From assembly GCA_037953625.1 (NCBI GenBank), contig CM075652.1:19612501-19676500 (forward strand): 64,000 nt of DNA, in the 5' to 3' direction. How positions within the stretch are numbered: position 1 is the stretch's first letter; every line of letters begins with the position of its first letter. The notes beneath the pieces were generated by a model that was not told where the DNA came from, ran no database searches, and worked only from the letters and a program-made list of their open reading frames with translations. This stretch comes from Crotalaria pallida (taxonomy: Eukaryota > Streptophyta > Magnoliopsida > Fabales > Fabaceae). Made by a program: the position numbers and the translations under genes. This document shows positions 56,620 through 64,000 of this stretch, in pieces.

Positions 56620-57311
56620 TTCGGAGTGATGCACCATTCTGTGACAAGTGCAAGCGCAATCACTATGGCCGTGTTTGTTGGGGGACAAGTGGATGTTTCA
56701 ACTGTGGGAAGCCGGGACATTTTGCTAGAGACTGCAAGGAACCGGTCAAGGCTAACACAAGAGGAGCTCCTGATAGACCTATGGCTCAAGGAAGGGTCTT
56801 CACCCTTAGTGGTGTGGATGCAAACCGATCCTCTGATCTGGTGCAAGGTAAATACTTGCTTAATGGTCAGCCTTGTCTTGTTTTGTTTGATTCTGGTGCA
56901 ACGCATTCAATTGTTTCATATGAATGTGTAGAACGTTTGGGTTTGAGTATGTCTGAGATGCCCTGTACCCTCAAAGTAGAAACCCCTACTAATGCTCCTG
57001 TAGTTGTTTCTAGAGCATGTCTTAACTGTTGTATAGAAGTGTTAGGACGAACCTCTAAAGTGGATTTGATCTGCTTACCCTTGGCAAAATTAGATGTGAT
57101 CTTGGGAATGGACTGGTTAAGTCAAAACCAAGTAATCATTGATTGTGATAGAAAAGTAGTGACCTATAGAAATTCAAAACCCTCCGGCTACGTGTGCCTG
57201 TTCAACTCTGAGGTGGAGGAGAATGGTCCAAGGATGGAAGAGATCCCTATTGTCAGAGACTTTCCGGAAGTTTTTGCTGATGAGATCCCTGGTTTGCCAC
57301 CAAGAAGATAG
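56620..57311 (+). pseudogene. pol: Gypsy nucleocapsid knuckle and protease
   Basis: In one frame: C-D-K-C-K-R-N-H-Y-G-R-V-C followed by C-F-N-C-G-K-P-G-H-F-A-R-D-C, then the retropepsin (L-F-D-S-G-A-T-H-S-I with catalytic D-S-G, and V-I-L-G-M-D-W-L near the end). A TAG at 57309-57311 directly after G-L-P-P-R-R stops the frame where RT should follow. Confidence 0.87.
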
Positions 57312-58292
57312 ATTGAATTTGGTATTGATCTAGTTCCGGGAGCCAGTCCCATTTCTATCGCTCCCTATAGAATGGCACCACCGGAAATGGCGGAAATGAA
57401 GAAGCAGATTGAGGAACTATTGCAGAAACAGATGATCCGACCAAGTGTGTCACCTTGGGGTGCTCCGGTTCTGTTTGTCAAGAAGAAAGATGGTAGCATG
57501 AGGATGTGCATCGATTATCGGTAGCTGAATAAGGTGACCATCAAGAACAAGTATCCGTTGCCGAGGATAGATGACCTTATGGATCAAGTTCGTGGGGCTT
57601 CAATATTTTCCAAGATTGATCTGAGGTCAGGATACCATCAGATCAAGATTAGAGAAGAGGATATCTCTAAGACTGCATTTCGATCTCGTTACGGACATTA
57701 TGAGTATGTCGTGATGTCGTTCGGATTGACTAATGCACCAGCTATCTTCATGGACTACATGAATCTAATCTTTAGACCTTATTTAGATTCATTCGTGGTT
57801 GTGTTCATTGATGATATCCTTATTTACTCTAAGAGCCCAGAGGAGCATGCTGAACACTTGAGGATAGTGTTGAGTATCCTGAAGGAGAAGCAGTTGTACG
57901 CCAAACTTACAAAATGTGAATTCTGGCTGAAGGAGGTTAAGTTCTTGGGGCATGTGATTTCGGACAAGGGAATAGCCGTTGATCCGACAAAAGTGAGCTC
58001 AGTTTTGCAATGGGAGCAACCGAAGTCAGTCACGGAGGTGAGAAGCTTTCTGGGTTTGGCTGGTTACTACAGAAGATTCATAGAAGGTTTCTCGAAGATC
58101 GCACTGCCTTTGATGAAATTGACTCGGAAAGATCAACCATTTCTATGGGATGAGAAATGTGAAAGGAGTTTTCAAGAGTTGAAGGAAAGGTTGACGTCGT
58201 CTCCTGTATTGGTTCTGCCCGATACACAGAAGAGTTTTGATGCAAGAAGGGCAAGTCGTCGCCTACGCCTCGAGACAGCTAAAAGTTCATGA
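57312..58292 (+). pseudogene. pol: Gypsy reverse transcriptase, two stops and a 3' deletion
   Basis: Same frame as the protease. RT motifs in order: I-R-P-S-x-S-P-W-G-A-P-V-L-F-V-K-K-K-D-G, C-I-D-Y-R then TAG (57522-57524), P-L-P-R-I-D-D-L-M, F-S-K-I-D-L-R-S-G-Y-H-Q-I, F-G-L-T-N-A-P-A-I-F and the catalytic F-I-D-D-I-L-I-Y. Near 58240 part of the RNase H start is deleted and the frame shifts. Confidence 0.88.
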
Positions 58293-59031
58293 AATGAGCT
58301 ATCCAACTCATGATCTCGAGTTGGCAACGGTTGTTTTCACTCTAAAGATTTGGAGGCACTACCTCTATGGCACAATGTTCCGGGTATTTAGTGACCATAA
58401 GAGTTTAAAGTACCTCTTCGATCAGAAGGAGTTGAATATGAGGCAGCGTCGATGGATGGAGTTCTTGAAAGATTATGAGTTTGAGCTCCATTACCACCCT
58501 GGGAAGGCAAATGTAGTGGCAGATGCATTGAGTCGAAAGGCAATGCATATCAGTACGATGATGGTTAGAGAAGCTGCACTGATAGAGGAATTTAGAGATA
58601 TGAGTCTGACAATGCAAGTGGAGCCAACCAATATCAAGATGGGGATGTTGCAGATTACTAATGAATTTCTGCAAAGAATTCGGGAATTGCAACATATAGA
58701 TGAAGGACTTAAAGAAAAGAAGAAGCTTATGGAAGAAGGCAGGGAGTTGGAGTTTCAAGAGGGGAAGGATGGAATCCTTCGTTTTCGAACAAGGATTTGG
58801 GTTCCTAATGATCTGGAAGTAAAGAGGATGATTTTGGACGAAGCACAAAAGAGAAAAATGAGTATGCATCCGGGAGCTACCAAAATGTATCAGGATTTGA
58901 AGAAGGTATTTTGGTGGCCTGGTTTAAAGAAGGACGTGGCTAGGTACGTGGCATGTTGTTTGGTGTGTCAGAAGGCGAAAGTGGAACATCAAAGGCCAGG
59001 AGGAGAGTTACTTTCCTTGGAAATTCCGTAG
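58237..59031 (+). pseudogene. pol: Gypsy RNase H and integrase zinc domain
   Basis: Opens at V-V-A-Y-A-S-R-Q-L, then S-D-H-K-S-L-K-Y, Y-H-P-G-K-A-N-V-V-A-D-A-L-S-R of the connection/RNase H region, and the integrase zinc domain (H-P-G-A-T-K-M-Y, W-W-P-G-L-K, C-L-V-C-Q-K-A-K). A TAG at 59029-59031 ends the frame inside the integrase. Confidence 0.87.
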
Positions 59032-59614
59032 TGGAAATGGGATAGTATCTTGATGGATTTTGTGTCGGGATTGCCAAGGACTGCTACTGGTCATGATGCA
59101 ATCTGGGTGATTGTGGATCGTTTAACCAAGTCGGCGCATTTCATTTCCGTTAATATGCGCTACTCTTTGGAAAAGCTCACTCAGTTGTATGTCAAGGAAG
59201 TTGTTCGTCTGCATGGGGTACCATCAAGCATCGTGTCAGATCGCGATCCGAGGTTTACATCGAAGTTTTGGGAAGATCTGCATAGAGCCTTGGGTTCAAG
59301 ATTGAAGTTGAGTTCTGCATACCATCCTCAGACTGATGGTCAGACGGAGAGGACTATTCGGTCGCTGGAAGACATCTTAAGAGCCTGTGCTTTGGAAGGA
59401 CAAGGGAATTGGGAGCAGATGTTGCCACTCGTGGAGTTCACTTACAACAAAAGTTATCACACGAGTATTGGAATGGCACCATTTGAAGCTTTGTATGGAA
59501 GAAAGTGTCGGACGCCGTTATGCTGGTTTCAAGTGGGGGAGAGTTCTCTGGTTGGACCAGATTTTGTGCAAGAGACGACTGAGAAGATCAAGATGATACA
59601 AGAGAAGATGAGGG
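59032..59614 (+). pseudogene. pol: Gypsy integrase core, cut by copia insertion
   Basis: Same frame as the RNase H segment: M-D-F-V-S-G-L-P, I-V-D-R-L-T-K-S-A-H-F, S-D-R-D-P-R-F-T-S-K-F-W, Y-H-P-Q-T-D-G-Q-T-E-R (catalytic core), then N-K-S-Y-H-T-S-I-G-M-A-P-F. It ends where copia element 4 begins; GAGGG (59610-59614) is the candidate duplication. The C-terminal end of a related element lies at 52090-52211. Confidence 0.88.
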
Positions 59615-61157
59615 TGTAGGATTCTCATGTTTTGATGCTAACAATTTCTCTCCAAGCAACAACATTGGCAACAAGCAAGCTACACCACATGAAGATTAGA
59701 ATTAGGATTTTTATTAATTCTATTTCAATGTAATCTTTATTTTTATGCAATGCATCTCATTGGTGTGGGTAGCTTAGGTGATTTTAAGAATATTTAAATA
59801 ATGTTTGATTAAGAGTGAAGATACTTTAAATCTTGATTAAATAGCTCTATTAAAAGCTTTGTGAAAATCCTTTTAGAAAAACCTTGTTTTTATTCAGATT
59901 CTGATCAGTTCACTCGAGTAATGAGTATTGGTTCACTCGAGTAATTTATGTCATGACAGGTTAATCGAGTAATGGTTTACACATCACTCGAGTAACTTAA
60001 TCTGACATGTTTTAATCGAATAATGTTATATGGTTTACTCGAGTAATTCAATCAGTTTTTGGAAAATTATAAAAGGACTTAATTTTCTCTTTCACATATG
60101 ATATACATTCATTCTTACAATTTTCTATATACTTTGAAAAGCAATTCAAGAGCTATTTTACATCTTTCAAGAGCTATCAAGATTCAACAAATAACTTTTC
60201 ATTCTTCACTCTATTTCTTTCATTGTTCAAATATTCTTGAGATCATAATTTTTGTTCTTAGTGGTTGTTGAAGATTTGCAATTTGTGATTGCATTATTGA
60301 AGTTTCAACACAAGTGAAGAATCTCACAAGGAAGACTTTGAGGATCAAATCAAAGCAAGAAGAGAGGATTGGTTGGAAGCATCTTCAATCAATTAGCAAG
60401 GAAATCTAGAATACTCAAAAGGGGTAGATTAGATCAAAGTGTTTGGTACACACTTTGTGTTGGGTTTTAAGATAGGAGAACTAAGAATCTAGTTGCATCT
60501 TAAAACATTGTAAAATCTACATTTGAAGATTTCTAGTGAAGAATCTCTCTTGATTCAAGAGGGGACTGGAGTAGCTTTCAAGTGGGTGAAAGTGAACCAG
60601 GATAAATCCTTGTGTCTCTTTTATTTTTCATTCCTTGTATTGCATTAATTCATTAACAATTGCATTTTTAGGTTAGAATTGGGGTTTTCTTAATTCAACT
60701 CAATTGATCTAAAATTGCATGTTAATATTACTTGAAATTGTTCATATTAATCATTCATAATTTGTTGAATCATCATAGCATTGTTATTCTTGAAGAACTC
60801 CATTGAAAACTGAGTTTTAATTGAATTTTACCCAGTTTACTCGAGTAAAGTTCTTGTCACTCGAGTAATCTGCTTTCAGTTTATGAACATTACTCGAGTA
60901 GGTTTTCTGTTACTCGAGTGATTTAAAAATAGCTTTCGTAATACTCGAGTGATTTGCTGAATACTCGAGTGAAATTATTTTTGCTTGCGTATTACTCGAG
61001 TGAAGTCTTGAGTTACTCGAGTAATCTGACTTGAATTTTTAAGAAAATTTATTTTCATAAAACCATTCTCTTAGGTGACGAAAAATCTGTAATAAGGCTT
61101 CAATATTCTATTCACCCCCCCTCTAGACTATATTGAGCCGCTTGTTGGTTTCCAACA
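59615..61157 (+). repeat. 5' LTR of copia element 4
   Basis: TGTAGGATTC...GGTTTCCAACA, 1543 bp. The TATA box ATTATAAAAGG is at about 60067-60077. ACTCGAGTAA motifs lie upstream of it (about 59913-60045) and ACTCGAGTGA/ACTCGAGTAA motifs near the U5 end (about 60838-61028). Confidence 0.9.
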
Positions 61158-61159
61158 AG

Positions 61160-61173
61160 TGGTATCAGAGCTC
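61160..61173 (+). other. Primer binding site, tRNA-iMet type (element 4)
   Basis: TGGTATCAGAGCTC, two bases after the LTR. The leader palindrome CTTTTTCGAAAAG follows at 61200-61212. Confidence 0.9.
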
Positions 61174-61231
61174 GGACGAAAAATCCGAGCCTTAAAAAGC
61201 TTTTTCGAAAAGATCCTTTTACTTGGAAACA

Positions 61232-63019
61232 ATGGGCTCAATTTCAAATCCTTTTGGTGGTGAAGGAACTTCCATTAGTCGTCCTCCACTATTCAATGGT
61301 GAGGGTTATGCTTATTGGAAGGTCCGCATGAAATTTTTTATTCAAGCCATAGATATGGAAATTTGGAACGCCATAGAGAATGGACCTTTTGTTCCTCAAA
61401 CGAAAGTAAATGATGTTGTTTCGGTCAAACCTCAATCGAGTTGGGACAATGATGATAAGAAGAAAGTTGCATTTGATTTAAAAGCTAAAAATATCATCAC
61501 GTCCGCTCTTTCTTATGATGAGTTCTTTCGAGTATCTCAATGTGTTGATGCTAAACAAATGTGGGACACATTACAAGTCACACATGAGGGCACTTCGGAG
61601 GTTAGAAGGGCTAGGTTAAATACACTCATGCATGAATATGAACTCTTTCGTATGCTACCTAATGAAAACATAGGTGACATGCAAAAGCGGTTCACTCATA
61701 TCATAAATCATCTTTCTGCACTTGGAAAAGTTATTACTAATGGTGAAGTTGTTAATAAGATTTTGAGATGTCTTAGCAGGGAATGGCAACCTAAGGTGAC
61801 GGCCATTATGGAAGCTAGAGACGTGGATCAAATTGATTTAGCAACTCTATTCGGAAAACTTCAAGAGCATGAAATGGAGCTTGGACGGTTATCCATGAAT
61901 GAAGATGCCGATAGAAAGAAAAAGGGGATTGCTCTTAAATCAACTTCAAAATCTCTTAAGGCACAAGAGGAAAACTCTCAAGTGGATGACTTGGACTCCG
62001 ATATAGATGATGAGACCCTTGGCTTGCTAGTTAAAAAGCTTGGTAGGTTCTTTAAGAGTAAGGGAAACTTTAATAAGAATAGACAAAGAGATTCTAAGGA
62101 CTCACAACCAAGAAATAAGACTAACAAGGATTACATCAAGTGTCATGGGTGTGGAAAGCTTGGTCACTATCGATCAAAATGCCCAACTCATTCTAATAAG
62201 TCGGAAGGTGACAACTCTAAGTTCAACTCATCTAAAGGAAAAAGGGCTTACATAGTATGGGATGAAGAGGAGAGTCAATCAACATCTAGCTCATCGGATG
62301 ATGAAGAACTTGCAAATCTATGTTTGATGACGAAGCTTGATGAAGAGGAATCTTCGAGCATTAAATCAAGTAACAACGTCAATGAGGTAGATTATCTTTC
62401 CGATGCTAGCTCTAGTTCTAATTCTCCTTCATTCAATGAGTTGTACAATGTGTATGTAGAGATGCATAAAGAGTTGAAGAAACTTGCTAAAATAAATGTT
62501 GAAAGAAAGAATTTCATAATGAAGCAACATGAAAAGATAATTGAACTTCAAAAAGATTTAGAAGAACTTAAGCTTCAAAATGAAACTCTTGAACTCATTT
62601 ATGCAAACTCTACATGCAATTGTGAATTGAAATCAAATGAGACTCCATCTTGTGAAAATTGCAAGTCTTTGGAAAAAGAAGTTTTTAATTTGAATGATCG
62701 ACTTGCAAGGCTCATGAAAGGAGATACTTCATTAGATCATTTGCTTTCAACTCAAAGGAACAATAGCAATAGATCCGGTCTTGGCTATACCAAACCTAAG
62801 AAACGCAATTATCGCAAAGTTGGTGGATTTTCAAAGAATAAGATTTCTAAAAACCCAACTTGCCATTATTGTGGGATCTTTGGGCATACCACGAATAAAT
62901 GTAATATAAATAAATTTGGTATACCAAGCGGTGAATATATTTGGATTGTTAAGGGGACTTCTCCCCATGCTAACAACAAAGGACCCAAGACCACTTGGGT
63001 ACCTAAGTCAACCAAATGA
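61232..63019 (+). CDS. gag: Copia Gag, intact (element 4)
   Basis: 595 residues from the first ATG (M-G-S-I-S-N-P-F-G-G-E-G). N-terminal Gag core with Y-A-Y-W-K-V-R-M-K and F-T-H-I-I-N-H-L; first knuckle C-H-G-C-G-K-L-G-H-Y-R-S-K-C; Y-I-V-W-D acidic/Ser-rich stretch; Lys/Glu/Leu-rich coiled-coil-like part; second knuckle C-H-Y-C-G-I-F-G-H-T-T-N-K-C; end W-V-P-K-S-T-K. It lacks the longer acidic insert of element 3 Gag (665 residues). No frameshift or stop is seen. Confidence 0.94.
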   Translation: MGSISNPFGGEGTSISRPPLFNGEGYAYWKVRMKFFIQAIDMEIWNAIENGPFVPQTKVNDVVSVKPQSSWDNDDKKKVAFDLKAKNIITSALSYDEFFRVSQCVDAKQMWDTLQVTHEGTSEVRRARLNTLMHEYELFRMLPNENIGDMQKRFTHIINHLSALGKVITNGEVVNKILRCLSREWQPKVTAIMEARDVDQIDLATLFGKLQEHEMELGRLSMNEDADRKKKGIALKSTSKSLKAQEENSQVDDLDSDIDDETLGLLVKKLGRFFKSKGNFNKNRQRDSKDSQPRNKTNKDYIKCHGCGKLGHYRSKCPTHSNKSEGDNSKFNSSKGKRAYIVWDEEESQSTSSSSDDEELANLCLMTKLDEEESSSIKSSNNVNEVDYLSDASSSSNSPSFNELYNVYVEMHKELKKLAKINVERKNFIMKQHEKIIELQKDLEELKLQNETLELIYANSTCNCELKSNETPSCENCKSLEKEVFNLNDRLARLMKGDTSLDHLLSTQRNNSNRSGLGYTKPKKRNYRKVGGFSKNKISKNPTCHYCGIFGHTTNKCNINKFGIPSGEYIWIVKGTSPHANNKGPKTTWVPKSTK

Positions 63020-63033
63020 TATCTTTCTTGTAG

Positions 63034-64000
63034 GTGTGTCTTCGAACCAAAGAGCGCAAATGGTACTTGGATAGTGGTTGTTCGAGACACATGACGGGAG
63101 ACAAAACGCACTTCATGGAACTTACTCCGAAAAGTGATGGATTTGTGACATACGGCGACAACAACAAGGGCAAAATTCTAGGAGTCGGGAAGATCGGTAA
63201 CGTATCTAACCTTGTCATAGAAAATGTCTTATACGTAGAAGGCTTAGAACACAAATTGCTTAGTATAAGCCAACTATGCGATATGGGCAATTATGTGACT
63301 TTTACCCCGGAATTATGTTTCATTAAGTCTTCTATAGATGATAGTGTTAAGTTTGTTGGTCGTCGCTCTAATAACACTTACTTAATTGATTTGGATGAGA
63401 TAACTTCACTATTTTCAAAATGTTTCAAATCTTTTAATGATGAAATTCGTCTTTGGCATAGACGAATTGCTCATGTGAATGTGAATCAATTAAACAAACT
63501 TTTGCGAAAAGATTTAGTGATTGGTTTGCCTAAACTAAATTTTAAGCTTGATGGCATTTGTGACTCTTGTCAAAAGTGCAAGCAAGTTAAAAGTTCTTTT
63601 AAACCTAAAAATGTGATAAGCACAACAAAGCCTTTGGAGCTAATCCATATGGATTTGTTTGGCCCTTCACAAATTAAAAGTTTAGGTGGCAATTACTATG
63701 GATTTGTTTTAGTAGACGATTTTACTAGATTCACATGGACTTTATTTTTATCCACAAAAAGTGAAGTTTATAAATGTTTTAAAAAGTTTGCCAAACTCAT
63801 CCAAAATCAACTAAGTTTGAAAATTGTGTCTATTAGAAGTGATCACGGAGGTGAGTTTGAAAACACTAGGATTGATGCTTTTTGTGATAAGTTTGGTATT
63901 GATCATCAATTTTCGGCCCCTAGGACTCCGGAGCAAAACGGAGTTGTAGAAAGGAAAAATAGAATATTAGTGGAACTTGCTCGTACTATGTTGATAGAAT
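63034..64000 (+). CDS. pol: Copia Pol, partial at window edge (element 4)
   Basis: Open frame from the GTG after CTTTCTTGTAG, 14 nt past the gag stop and in a different frame from gag. Protease W-Y-L-D-S-G-C-S-R-H-M; integrase zinc domain (W-H-R-R-I-A-H, then C-D-S-C-Q-K-C-K); core M-D-L-F-G-P-S, S-D-H-G-G-E-F and E-Q-N-G-V-V-E-R-K-N-R, giving the full D-D-E triad. There is no stop to the last base, so it is probably intact beyond the window. No ATG exists near the start, which fits expression by splicing or frameshift. Confidence 0.9.
   Translation, partial: MCLRTKERKWYLDSGCSRHMTGDKTHFMELTPKSDGFVTYGDNNKGKILGVGKIGNVSNLVIENVLYVEGLEHKLLSISQLCDMGNYVTFTPELCFIKSSIDDSVKFVGRRSNNTYLIDLDEITSLFSKCFKSFNDEIRLWHRRIAHVNVNQLNKLLRKDLVIGLPKLNFKLDGICDSCQKCKQVKSSFKPKNVISTTKPLELIHMDLFGPSQIKSLGGNYYGFVLVDDFTRFTWTLFLSTKSEVYKCFKKFAKLIQNQLSLKIVSIRSDHGGEFENTRIDAFCDKFGIDHQFSAPRTPEQNGVVERKNRILVELARTMLIE

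Larger units (their letters stand above)
59615..64000 (+). mobile_element. Copia (SIRE-type) element 4, cut by window edge
   Basis: 5' LTR (59615-61157), PBS, intact gag and pol open to the last base. It is inserted in the gypsy integrase, so it is younger than that element. RT, RNase H and the 3' LTR should lie beyond 64000, followed by GAGGG and the rest of the gypsy integrase. Confidence 0.9.

Overview
This window is repeat-dominated plant chromosomal DNA with no intact single-copy host gene that I can support. The content is eukaryotic and dicot: Ty1/copia elements of the SIRE/Maximus type (two-knuckle Gag, PBS matching initiator tRNA-Met), Ty3/gypsy chromovirus-like (Tekay/Del-type) sequences, a Cassandra 5S-bearing LTR, a Stowaway-like MITE and Mutator-type MITEs carrying the 'GGTCCCT' motif that is abundant in legumes. 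A legume is my best guess; the species cannot be read from the sequence.

Layout. 1-7850: a minus-oriented gypsy-type LTR (E) running off the left edge, split by a solo gypsy LTR (2557-5388, TSD CTAGT) and a solo copia LTR (5472-7062, TSD ATTCA). 7851-9894: LINE reverse-transcriptase fragment, Stowaway-like MITE with a MULE-MITE inside, then a second MULE-MITE. 10110-13596: 5'-truncated plus-strand gypsy LTR (A). 13597-15237: AT-rich DNA with a three-copy dispersed repeat and a third MULE-MITE. 15238-33321: one minus-oriented solo LTR (B, TSD AAACC) opened by a pol-less copia element (18832-27641, TSD TGTAG; its own left LTR holds a solo gypsy LTR, 20684-22706, TSD ATACT) and by another solo gypsy LTR (28178-32281, TSD CCCCA; itself holding a Cassandra solo LTR). 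33322-34911: unassigned DNA with promoter-like features, a 26-base C run and a plant-mobile-domain pseudogene. 34924-39499: plus-strand copia element (LTR, gag, part of pol), broken by gypsy LTR C (39500-42078). LTR C is broken in turn by a full-length, coding-intact minus-strand copia element (42079-51507). 51508-52089: a second copy of that element's 3' internal region, fused directly to the last codons of a gypsy pol (52090-52252). 52254-59614: gypsy LTR D, PBS and a decayed gag-pol. 59615-64000: a plus-strand copia element with intact gag and open pol, cut by the window edge.

The most interesting signals lie inside the LTRs. (1) Several gypsy-type LTRs carry what looks like a spliced mini-gene: a good 5' splice site, about 1.4-2.3 kb of intron-like DNA, then an AG at or next to the ATG of a small ORF. 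Three of these ORFs (LTRs A, B, D) share a W-x6-x-[ILV]-[WF]-[KE]-G motif. (2) The copia LTRs carry two clusters of a short palindrome, one upstream of the TATA box and one near the U5 end. The motif is the same within an LTR but differs between LTRs, and the same motifs recur in gypsy LTRs. (3) Three solo gypsy LTRs carry a 23-nt hairpin with different but compensating stems. (4) At the copia gag-pol junction an AG|GT acceptor-like site is kept in four copies while the gag-to-pol frame varies, which suggests splicing.
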